NCBI GenBank assembly: GCA_018830765.1
Contig: JAHJRJ010000153.1
Span: 1 to 8,140, forward strand
Direction: 5' to 3'
From: Bacteroidota bacterium
Lineage (GTDB): Bacteria; Bacteroidota; Ignavibacteria; UBA10030; BY39
DNA: 8,140 nucleotides
This document shows positions 1 through 6,727 of this stretch, in pieces (the stretch's first letter is position 1; each line of letters opens with the position of its first letter). The translations under genes and the position numbers were made by a program. Under the pieces are notes generated by a model. That model searched no databases. It had not been told where the DNA came from and saw only the letters and a program-made list of their open reading frames with translations.

Positions 1-12
1 ATACTTCATTAT

Positions 13-1248
13 TCAAAACTCTGCCGATGGTGGTTTTATCTCCAACTTTAATTTATCAATTTTAGTCCTTGTTGCTTTTAATATCGTTATCGTGTAATCA
101 TCTATCTCGACGACTTCACTTGTCTTCGGGACTCTGCCAATCTTCTCACACACATATCCGCTCAATGTAACGTAACTGCCTGTCGGGATTTTGATGTCAA
201 AAGTTTCGTTAATCACATCAATCTCTAAGCGTCCGCTGAATAGATATGTACTTTCATCAACTTTTTGCTGAAGTAATTGTTCGGTCTCGCCCGGCTCTTC
301 TATTTCTCCGATGATTTCTTCCAATATATCTTCAACCGTAACGATGCCGGCTGTTCCGCCGAATTCATCCACAACCACGGCGATAGACTGTTCCATTATA
401 AAAAATTGTTGCAACAGCTCCGTGCACGATTTCGACTCGGGCACATAAAATATTTCTTTAATAATAGATTCAACATTATCGATTTTTTTGAATAAATCTT
501 TTGCGTATATAACACCCACGATATTGTCAATGTTTTCATCGTAAACTACAATCCTTGAATAATTTGTTTCGATAAATTTCTGATAAATTTTTTCTAAGGG
601 TGCGTTTTTCCATATTCCTGCCAATTCGATGCGGGGAATCATTACTTCACGTATCGGTACGTCCTTCAATCCAATTGTTTTTGTAAGATATGATGCTGAG
701 TCATCTTGCAGCATTCCCGCCTGCTCACCCTCTTTTATTATATGGAATATATCTTCTTTCGAATAAGAATACTTTTCAGGCTCCAAAGAGAGTTTAAATA
801 TACTTGCAAATATTTTAAATATTTTAGTCGTAATAAATATGAACGGAAATAAAAATACTTGACTTATCAACAAGAACACAGTAAAGAAGGGAACGTATGC
901 ATCGGCATTGTCCCGGAAGAAATTTTTTGGAATAATCTCGCCAAAGACCAACACTGTACTCGCCGTTATAGCCAGAATAACGAAAGAATCGAGATTAAAA
1001 AGATACGTAAATATAAGCGCGGCAAGTGAAGAGTATGCCACATTGACAACATTATTTCCTACAAGGGAAATAGTGAAATATTTTTGTGGATTGCTGATTA
1101 GTGCTAGAGATTGTTCAGCAAGCAAATATTTTCTTTTCGCTTTGACTTCCAATTTTAATTTGTTTGCAACTACGAAAACAATCTCGGAACCTGCATACAA
1201 TGCAGAAAGAACGAGCAATATTATGAGAAATATTATATCTGTTATCAT
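13..1248 (-). CDS. CNNM/CBS-domain membrane protein, hemolysin C/CorC family
   Basis: A 411-residue protein of the HlyC/CorC-like (CNNM, formerly DUF21) family, near the usual 410-440. Domain order: a membrane CNNM domain (about 1-150) with GNNVVN (64-69) and GEIIPK (103-108); a linker helix; two CBS domains (about 195-318) with VMIPRIEL (202-209), DEFGGTAG (294-301) and EDILEEIIGEI (306-316); and a C-terminal CorC_HlyC domain (about 328-405) with SGRLEID near its start. Characterised relatives transport Mg2+ (often Na+-coupled efflux) and bind ATP-Mg in the CBS pair; the hemolysin name is historical. I chose ATG at 1248 because it forms the classic 4-base ATGA overlap with the VanZ-gene stop. 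GTG at 1254 would add two residues. No strong Shine-Dalgarno is seen. A Mg2+ or other ion-homeostasis role is inferred from family only. Confidence 0.92.
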   Translation of the reverse strand: MITDIIFLIILLVLSALYAGSEIVFVVANKLKLEVKAKRKYLLAEQSLALISNPQKYFTISLVGNNVVNVAYSSLAALIFTYLFNLDSFVILAITASTVLVFGEIIPKNFFRDNADAYVPFFTVFLLISQVFLFPFIFITTKIFKIFASIFKLSLEPEKYSYSKEDIFHIIKEGEQAGMLQDDSASYLTKTIGLKDVPIREVMIPRIELAGIWKNAPLEKIYQKFIETNYSRIVVYDENIDNIVGVIYAKDLFKKIDNVESIIKEIFYVPESKSCTELLQQFFIMEQSIAVVVDEFGGTAGIVTVEDILEEIIGEIEEPGETEQLLQQKVDESTYLFSGRLEIDVINETFDIKIPTGSYVTLSGYVCEKIGRVPKTSEVVEIDDYTITILKATRTKIDKLKLEIKPPSAEF

Positions 1249-1643
1249 AAACACAGCGCTTTATTATACATTCGAACGACAATAAGCGAGAATAATCCTC
1301 CGATAATGTTAGCTACTAAATCATAAATGTCGCTGCGCCTTCCCGGAATCAAACCCTGATACAATTCGGTAAAAATACCGAGAACAACAACTCCTGCTAT
1401 TGTAAAAAAATATACATTGGAAAAACCCGGATTAGTATTTTTCTTATTTGAATATGAACGATATAATAAAAGACCGAAGATGCAAAACACTACAATGTGC
1501 ACTAATTTATCTATTCCAAATATTTCCACCTTTGGTAAGTAAGCTGAAGGAATGGATGAAATCGCAATAATCATAAATGCCCAAGCTATCGGTGGCAAGT
1601 GGTAGTGAACAAAATGCTGTCTGTTTTTCAACTTATAATTCAC
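1245..1643 (-). CDS. VanZ-family small membrane protein
   Basis: A 132-residue protein with about four membrane helices (roughly 17-34, 44-62, 77-93, 106-123). It fits the VanZ-like family: a DKLVH motif (45-49) at the start of the second helix, then a TELYQ..PGRRSD..D...N..GG pattern (92-116, with E93, Q96, R102, R103, D105, D108 and N112). VanZ itself gives low-level teicoplanin resistance in enterococci, but most family members have no proven function and a resistance role should not be assumed. The start is uncertain. GTG at 1643 overlaps the end of nnr by 11 bases; TTG at 1631, just after the nnr stop, would remove four residues. Neither has a convincing Shine-Dalgarno, consistent with coupled translation. 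The stop TGA overlaps the next gene's ATG (ATGA). Confidence 0.85.
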   Translation of the reverse strand: MNYKLKNRQHFVHYHLPPIAWAFMIIAISSIPSAYLPKVEIFGIDKLVHIVVFCIFGLLLYRSYSNKKNTNPGFSNVYFFTIAGVVVLGIFTELYQGLIPGRRSDIYDLVANIIGGLFSLIVVRMYNKALCL

Positions 1644-3210
1644 GATCTGTAACCGATTTTATTGCTTGTGGGATTTGATGTTGAATGTCGAGCGCCATCA
1701 AACTTCTTTCACCTAACTTTTCTTTAGCGATATCGCCTGCTAAGCCGTGCAAAAATACACCTGCGTATGCGGCTTCAAAGTCAGTCATTCCTTGCGCCCA
1801 CAACCCGCCGATGATACCAGCTAAAACATCGCCCGAACCGGCTGTTGCCATACCGGCATTGCCTGTCGAGTTAATAATAACTCTACCATCAGCGGATGCC
1901 GTTATTGTTGGGGCACCTTTTAATACTAAAGTTAATTTATTTTTTCGGGTAAACTCTCGTGCAATGTTAATCTTATCCTTCTCAATCTCATCCACGCTCA
2001 AACCTGTTAATCGAGCAAACTCACCTGTGTGAGGAGTAAGTATAAAGTGTTTCGATTTTCTATTTTTTATGAGTGCAGGATTTTTTGATAAAATAGTCAA
2101 ACCGTCGGCATCAATTAGCATGGGTTTATCAAACCCCAATAAAATCTTCGACACCACTTTTTCAGTCTCTTCGTTCAATGAAAGCCCGCAACCGATAACT
2201 AAATGACTTGCCCATCCGATGAATTTCTTTATCTGGTTGAATGCATTTAGACCCACAGTTCCTTCATCCGTAGCATCGAGTGGATTCACCATTACTTCTG
2301 TAAGCTTTTTAGCGAGTATTGGATAAACGGTTTCAGGTGTTCCTAAAATTACCGCCCCTGCTCCCATTCTCATCGCGGATTGTGCAGCCATTGCTGCTGC
2401 TCCTGTATAACCTTTCGAGCCAGCTAAAATAAATATCTTTCCTAAACTGTATTTATGAACTGTTTTCAAACGCTTCGGAATGATTGATCGGATGTCTTCT
2501 TCATCAATCGTAAAAGTTTTAAATCGGGAATTGTTAATTACAAAACGTGGAATTGAAATATCAACAACCTTTAAATCTTTGATATAATTGATTGATTTCC
2601 CAAGCGTTAGACCTATTTTCCTTAAGCCCATAGTAACAACCAAATCAGCGCACACTGCCACATTGGCAACATCACCGTTGTCTGCATTTACTCCCGATGG
2701 AATATCAATTGCAATTTTGGGGACGTCAACTGAGTTAATAAACTCAATAACTTCTTTATAGATCCCGATTACTTTACCAGTAAAACCTGTTCCAAAAATA
2801 GCATCTACAATAAAATCTACATCAGATATTTTATTAAAGTCAGTAAGATTTTTAAATTTGATGAATTTTGCATTATTTTTGGATTTTTCTCTTTTAACAA
2901 TTTCTTCAAAAATTTTATAATTAGATTGAGCATCCCCCTTCAATCCTGAAGCCTTCCCCAGAAGAACTACATTTACTTGCGACCCGCGGTTAAAAAGATG
3001 CCGTGCCACCACAAAACCATCTCCACCATTATTCCCTTTACCGCAAAGAATCAAAAATCTTTTATCTGAAAGTGCTCCGTATTTTTTCTCAATCTCATCA
3101 ACTATACCACGACCGGCATTTTCCATCAAAATGATGCCGGAAATTCCGATATCTTCGATTGCAATGCGGTCGCACTCACGCATCTCTTTTCCTGTTACTA
3201 CAGGTTCCAT
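1633..3210 (-). CDS. nnr: Bifunctional NAD(P)HX epimerase / NAD(P)HX dehydratase
   Basis: A 525-residue fusion of two repair enzymes, near the length of E. coli Nnr (YjeF, about 515). NADH and NADPH can be hydrated to inactive NADHX and NADPHX. The N-terminal domain (about 1-225) interconverts the R and S epimers. The C-terminal ribokinase-like domain (about 232-522) dehydrates the S form back to NAD(P)H using ADP (in most bacteria) or ATP. The epimerase domain shows GKGNNGGDG (57-65), VDAIFGTG (135-142) and DIPSGVNADNG (169-179). The dehydratase domain shows GSKGYTGAA (264-272), IGCGLS (339-344), LTPHTGEFARL (391-401) and GMATAGSGDVLAG (453-465), with D461 the expected catalytic base. The start shares one base with the nuoN stop (TAATG) and has no clear Shine-Dalgarno, suggesting translation coupled to nuoN. 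Cytoplasmic. Nothing is missing or broken. Confidence 0.96.
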   Translation of the reverse strand: MEPVVTGKEMRECDRIAIEDIGISGIILMENAGRGIVDEIEKKYGALSDKRFLILCGKGNNGGDGFVVARHLFNRGSQVNVVLLGKASGLKGDAQSNYKIFEEIVKREKSKNNAKFIKFKNLTDFNKISDVDFIVDAIFGTGFTGKVIGIYKEVIEFINSVDVPKIAIDIPSGVNADNGDVANVAVCADLVVTMGLRKIGLTLGKSINYIKDLKVVDISIPRFVINNSRFKTFTIDEEDIRSIIPKRLKTVHKYSLGKIFILAGSKGYTGAAAMAAQSAMRMGAGAVILGTPETVYPILAKKLTEVMVNPLDATDEGTVGLNAFNQIKKFIGWASHLVIGCGLSLNEETEKVVSKILLGFDKPMLIDADGLTILSKNPALIKNRKSKHFILTPHTGEFARLTGLSVDEIEKDKINIAREFTRKNKLTLVLKGAPTITASADGRVIINSTGNAGMATAGSGDVLAGIIGGLWAQGMTDFEAAYAGVFLHGLAGDIAKEKLGERSLMALDIQHQIPQAIKSVTDREL

Positions 3211-4634
3211 TATATGAATACGTTATTGATTATTGTTAATAAAACAGATGGAAAAATTCCCAGCCCAAATAACAACAAAACAGAAACGAATAGAACAGCA
3301 TTATTAGCAGGGTTAGAAGGGACTAACAGAGGTAAATCGCTTTCACGGAAATACATCATCACAACGAGTCTTAAATAGTAGTATGCGGAAACTGCCGACA
3401 TTAAAACTCCGATAATGACAAGCCAAGTAAGATTTGCATTAATTGCAGCGGCGAATACGTAATACTTACCGAAAAATCCTGCAAACGGTGGAATACCGAT
3501 GAATGACAACATAAAAATAGCCATCATCGCCGCAAGAAAAGGATGTTTTGTGGATAAGCCTGCATAATCTTCGAATGTAAGGTTTTTATCTTCTTCCTTT
3601 TCGAGTATGGAAAGAATACCAAATGCTCCAATATTCATAAAAGTGTATGCTGTTAGATAGAAAAGAATTCCGCTTCTGCCGAGTTCGTTCGCCGCAGCCA
3701 AACCGACAAGCATATAACCCGCATGCGCGATGCTCGAATATGCAAGCATACGTTTAATATTAGTTTGTGAGATTGCAACGATATTACCGATGATCATTGA
3801 AGCTGCAGCAAGAACAGATAGAACGTCTTTCAGGCGTTCACCTTCGACGAAAGTGTGGGCGAATATCATCACGAGGGCAGCGAAAGCGGCAGCTTTGGCG
3901 CCTGTAGCCATAAAAGCAGTGACTGTAGTGGGCGAACCCTCGTAAACATCGGGAACCCACATATGAAAAGGAACCGCTGCTACTTTAAAAGCAAATCCAA
4001 TTAAAATCAGACCCATCCCAACCCAGAAAAGATTAAGTTGGGCATACTGATGGGAATTAACTACAATGGTTTGTATGTTTGTTGTTTCGGTTATTCCATA
4101 GATCAGTGCCATACCGTAAAGTAAAAATCCCGTAGCAAACGCACCGAGTAGAAAATATTTTAACGCGGCTTCATTCGATTTAATCCGCTTGCGCATAAAA
4201 CCTGCAAGCACGTAAAGGCAAATTGACATTAATTCAAGACCCAAAAATATCACAATCATATCTGCTGCGGATGCCATTAACATCATACCGACAGTTGATA
4301 ATAATATTAAGATATAATATTCGCCGTAGTGAACCCCCTGTTTTATCAGATAATCTTTTGAAATAATGATGGTAAAAATTGCAGCAACCATAAACAATAT
4401 GCTGAAGAAATTACCGTAACCACCGATGTTAACCATGTTGAAAAAGCTCGTCCCGCGCCAGCTTAACGATTCGACTGCTAAACCGATAGATATTATTAAA
4501 CCGATTATCGAAACTAAATAACTCATGTTTGAGCTTTTACGAAACGCAGCTTCGATCATTATGACGACGAAAGCAGTTACCGTTACACCGATCATCGGTA
4601 GAATAGTAAGAATATCTTTTACATTAAATTCCAT
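3210..4634 (-). CDS. nuoN: NADH-quinone oxidoreductase subunit N
   Basis: A 474-residue inner-membrane protein, close to the usual NuoN length. It is one of the three antiporter-like proton-pumping subunits of respiratory complex I, which couples NADH oxidation and quinone reduction to proton export. Key residues are in place: E134 (GLELMS), K159, K217 (FAFKVAAVPFHMW), K247 (GAKAAAF), K294 and K390 (FFGKYYVF). From memory these match the functional Glu133, Lys158, Lys217, Lys247, Lys295 and Lys395 of E. coli NuoN. The PDVYEGSP loop after TM7 and the FIGIPPFAGFFGK segment are typical of NuoN rather than NuoL, NuoM or MrpD. The start ATG has AAGGA seven bases upstream. A 136-base gap with a candidate promoter separates it from the Mrp-like genes, while its TAA overlaps the nnr ATG by one base. 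No other recognisable complex I gene lies in the window, so nuoN is either detached or follows nuo genes interrupted by the Mrp-like module. Confidence 0.95.
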   Translation of the reverse strand: MEFNVKDILTILPMIGVTVTAFVVIMIEAAFRKSSNMSYLVSIIGLIISIGLAVESLSWRGTSFFNMVNIGGYGNFFSILFMVAAIFTIIISKDYLIKQGVHYGEYYILILLSTVGMMLMASAADMIVIFLGLELMSICLYVLAGFMRKRIKSNEAALKYFLLGAFATGFLLYGMALIYGITETTNIQTIVVNSHQYAQLNLFWVGMGLILIGFAFKVAAVPFHMWVPDVYEGSPTTVTAFMATGAKAAAFAALVMIFAHTFVEGERLKDVLSVLAAASMIIGNIVAISQTNIKRMLAYSSIAHAGYMLVGLAAANELGRSGILFYLTAYTFMNIGAFGILSILEKEEDKNLTFEDYAGLSTKHPFLAAMMAIFMLSFIGIPPFAGFFGKYYVFAAAINANLTWLVIIGVLMSAVSAYYYLRLVVMMYFRESDLPLLVPSNPANNAVLFVSVLLLFGLGIFPSVLLTIINNVFI

Positions 4635-4641
4635 TACAGAA

Positions 4642-4646
4642 TCCTT
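4642..4646 (-). promoter_or_regulatory. Ribosome binding site of nuoN
   Basis: AAGGA on the minus strand, seven bases before the ATG at 4634. It supports the chosen nuoN start and shows that nuoN can be translated independently of the upstream genes. Confidence 0.7.
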
Positions 4647-4662
4647 ATTGGATTATTCGGAT

Positions 4663-4693
4663 TAAAGATAAGAAAAACGGAGTGAATTACAAA
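4663..4693 (-). promoter_or_regulatory. Candidate Bacteroidota-type promoter for nuoN-nnr-vanZ-corC
   Basis: On the minus strand a TTTG (4693-4690) is followed after 19 bases by TATCTTTA (4670-4663). The general Bacteroidota promoter is TTTG, about 19 bases, then TAnnTTTG; only the last base of the second box differs. Read as a sigma-70 site it would be TTGTAA, 16 bases, TATCTT, a moderate match. Transcription would start near 4656, giving a leader of about 22 bases that contains the nuoN Shine-Dalgarno. It lies in the only real gap in the window. AT-rich gaps yield such matches by chance, so confidence is modest. Confidence 0.4.
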
Positions 4694-4704
4694 GTGTCCT
4701 TTGT
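4689..4704. repeat. Short perfect inverted repeat, ACAAAG-4-CTTTGT
   Basis: Six-base arms (4689-4694 and 4699-4704) flank a four-base loop. It overlaps the TTTG box of the candidate nuoN promoter, a suitable place for a repressor or activator site. On the plus strand a T-rich stretch follows (4706-4717), but no plus-strand gene would end here. On the minus strand the stem is weak (two G-C pairs) and not followed directly by a T run, so it is a poor terminator for the upstream gene. Confidence 0.3.
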
Positions 4705-4770
4705 GTTTTTAATTTTTATTACCTAATTCCGAAATAATAAACTGCGAAGCAAGCGAATAATTGAACTAAT

Positions 4771-6516
4771 TTACAAAATCGCTAACGCAACAACCACCAC
4801 AAATATCAACAAAACACCGCTGATAACAAACAACATCGTCGGACGGGCTGTATTGGGATCAAACTCGGGATTTGCTTTGACAGCTACCGGCGAAATTAAA
4901 TATGTTACACTTCGTGTCGGATTCTTCCCAAAATCCACTAAAGTTTTTACTACTCCTTTTAAAAATATATCGGTCAGATCGAATACATCCAACACACCAT
5001 CTATAAACAATCTCTTAACAAAATTTTTCGGTCTGCGATATATCCAATCTAAATCTAATGAAATCATCGGGTCTGCAGCTAACTTCGATTTAAAAATCCA
5101 AAATGCGAAGAAAGTAAAAATCAAAATTTCAGCCGTCTCGACAAGGTGAGACCCTGTATAGGGTTCATAGTTAACTGCATATGGAAGATATTTATATAAA
5201 AATTCTGGTGCTATTCCGAAAAATATACATAAGAATCCGGCTATTCCCATTCCGAGATGCATATTGAACGGTATTGGATTTATTTCCAAATCTTTTGGTG
5301 GTTCATTTTTATAATACCAAGTAAAATACGGAAGCTTTAAAGTTGTACTCAAAAACGTTCCAACCATTGCTAAATTCATCAATAAAACGGCAGTATAGTT
5401 GTGAATTTCCCCCGCTGCGTAAACAATCATTGATTTACTTATAAAGCCATTAAGTAAAGGAAACCCTGAAATTGAGAATGCCCCGATTAAGTACAAGACT
5501 AGAGTAATAGGCATTTGCTTTGAAAGTCCACCGAGTTCAGACATTTTCGACTTCCCTGTTGAGTAAATCACAGCACCAACGCCCATAAACAAAAGCGATT
5601 TATATAAAATGTTCGAAAACGCATGTGCCGTTGAACCATTTATTGCTAATTCTGTCCCTATTCCAATACCTGCAACCATATATCCAACCTGACTAATGAT
5701 ATGATATGCTAAAAGTTCCCTCAAATCATTCGATAATACGGCGTAAATTACGCCATATAAGGTCATAGCTGTTCCAAGTATTAAAAGTACCTCCCAACCG
5801 GGGAAAATCCTTGCTAATGCATATACGGCTGTTTTTGTAGTTAAAGCGCTTAAAAACACACTGCCTGTTACTGTTGCGCGCGAGTACGAATCCGGCAGCC
5901 ATGCGTGAAGAGGTGGGATTGCGGCATTAAGACCTATACCGGCAATTAAAAACCAATTAGCCACTGAACTTCTCGAAAATAATTGTTCAACTAAAATCGA
6001 TCCTGTGTCGGATATATGTAAGATTATACCGGTCAGCAATAAACTTCCACCGAACAAATGGACGATCAAATATCTCATTCCTGCTTTGTGCGATTGATTA
6101 TCTTTTTGAGCCCAAATAAGAAGTAACGATGAAACTGCCATCAATTCCCAGTAGATAAACAGAGTAATAAAATCACCGGCAAATGTAACTCCTATTGATG
6201 AAGCGCCATATAAAAGCGCTGCTACTTGTTGACTTGTATCCTTGAGATGAAACGAATAGACGCCTGCAATAAAAGTGATAATTGCAAAAAAAGCAGCAAA
6301 TATTTTTGATAGTGCATCAACTTTTAATAAAACAATATTATATCCGATAAATTCGATTTGTGGGGATGTCCCCTCCGGTAATAACCACAAATAAATAAGT
6401 GTAGATAGAGATGATACAAGAAACCAAGTCGAACGAAGTTTCTTTGGAACGATTGGTAATATTATCGCTGCAATAATTTGAATAAAAGCAGGAGGAATGA
6501 AGCCAAGACTAATCAT
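4771..6516 (-). CDS. Long MrpD/NuoL-like proton-conducting subunit with C-terminal extension
   Basis: I chose the ATG at 6516 (581 residues). It has a full AAGGAGG six bases upstream and yields a normal hydrophobic N-terminus. A TTG at 6540 would add an Arg-rich octapeptide that is really the Shine-Dalgarno read as codons. The protein is an inner-membrane antiporter-like subunit with roughly 14 or more helices. Visible are the TM5 glutamate E124 (YWELMA), TM8 lysine K228 (LTTKTAVYAL) and TM12 lysine K361 (GFISKSM). The TM7 position, normally Lys, is Asn197 (GIGLNAAIPPLHAW). After the common core come a further helix (about 459-477), a hydrophilic DLDWIYRRP motif (488-496), an amphipathic stretch (about 500-530) and a final helix (about 560-581). 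This layout recalls the C-terminal arm of NuoL. It overlaps the 72-residue gene by 8 bases (ATGATTAG), so they are translationally coupled. Likely a subunit of an Mrp-like antiporter. Confidence 0.88.
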   Translation of the reverse strand: MISLGFIPPAFIQIIAAIILPIVPKKLRSTWFLVSSLSTLIYLWLLPEGTSPQIEFIGYNIVLLKVDALSKIFAAFFAIITFIAGVYSFHLKDTSQQVAALLYGASSIGVTFAGDFITLFIYWELMAVSSLLLIWAQKDNQSHKAGMRYLIVHLFGGSLLLTGIILHISDTGSILVEQLFSRSSVANWFLIAGIGLNAAIPPLHAWLPDSYSRATVTGSVFLSALTTKTAVYALARIFPGWEVLLILGTAMTLYGVIYAVLSNDLRELLAYHIISQVGYMVAGIGIGTELAINGSTAHAFSNILYKSLLFMGVGAVIYSTGKSKMSELGGLSKQMPITLVLYLIGAFSISGFPLLNGFISKSMIVYAAGEIHNYTAVLLMNLAMVGTFLSTTLKLPYFTWYYKNEPPKDLEINPIPFNMHLGMGIAGFLCIFFGIAPEFLYKYLPYAVNYEPYTGSHLVETAEILIFTFFAFWIFKSKLAADPMISLDLDWIYRRPKNFVKRLFIDGVLDVFDLTDIFLKGVVKTLVDFGKNPTRSVTYLISPVAVKANPEFDPNTARPTMLFVISGVLLIFVVVVALAIL

Positions 6517-6727
6517 AATAATCCTCCTTCTTCTGAACAACAGAAGTCAATATATATTTTGCGAAGAAGATCAACAAGAGACAACCTAAGAAACCGAAAA
6601 GAGCATAAAAGAATGGTATCCCACTATACCAGGCATGTTCATGATTTAGATCGTGGTGAATAAAAAATTCACTTACTAGAGAGATTGACGTGACCAGTGC
6701 AATTACCACCCAAAGTATGCGCTTCAT
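6509..6727 (-). CDS. Small two-helix membrane protein with a His cluster, between two MrpD-like subunits
   Basis: A 72-residue protein starting at ATG 6727, immediately after the TAA of the preceding gene (TAAATG), with GGAGG ten bases upstream. Two hydrophobic segments are visible, about residues 4-23 and 36-57. Between them is a short loop rich in histidine and acidic residues (H24, H25, D26, H29, E30, H31). The tail is charged (KKEDYYD). With Lys and Arg right after the initiator Met and charges at the C-terminus, both ends are probably cytoplasmic and the His loop outside. The end overlaps the next gene by 8 bases. It is too short for, and unlike, NuoK/MrpC (about 100 residues, three helices). 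I recall similar short proteins with a conserved YALFGF-type second helix in Mrp-like clusters of other bacteria, but cannot name a family. An accessory or assembly subunit of the antiporter complex is the likely role, by context only. Confidence 0.8.
   Translation of the reverse strand: MKRILWVVIALVTSISLVSEFFIHHDLNHEHAWYSGIPFFYALFGFLGCLLLIFFAKYILTSVVQKKEDYYD
6523..6529 (-). promoter_or_regulatory. Ribosome binding site deciding the start of the long MrpD-like gene
   Basis: A full AAGGAGG on the minus strand, six bases before the ATG at 6516, the strongest Shine-Dalgarno in the window. It lies inside the last codons of the 72-residue gene and shows that the earlier TTG at 6540 is not the start. 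Confidence 0.85.

Noticed and set aside
1..9. ATG AAG TAT on the minus strand six bases after the CorC-like stop, a possible next gene
   Set aside because: Only three codons are inside the window and no clear Shine-Dalgarno precedes them; it cannot be supported.
908..1285. Plus-strand open frame of 125 codons opposite the CorC-like and VanZ-like genes
   Set aside because: Antisense to clear family proteins, with no recognisable motif; a shadow of the minus-strand coding bias.
1245..1643. Glycopeptide resistance gene, from the VanZ resemblance
   Set aside because: The family is broad and mostly unrelated to resistance, and no vanA/vanH/vanX or other resistance gene is near.
1685..2032. Plus-strand open frame of 115 codons opposite nnr
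   Set aside because: Lies over the conserved dehydratase motifs of nnr and has no family-like sequence of its own.
4689..4717. Hairpin plus T-rich tract as a plus-strand terminator
   Set aside because: The stem is short and AT-rich, and no plus-strand gene exists for it to end.
6517..6540. TTG start giving an Arg-rich N-terminal octapeptide on the long MrpD-like protein
   Set aside because: The Arg codons are the AAGGAGG Shine-Dalgarno itself; the ATG at 6516 is correctly spaced from it.
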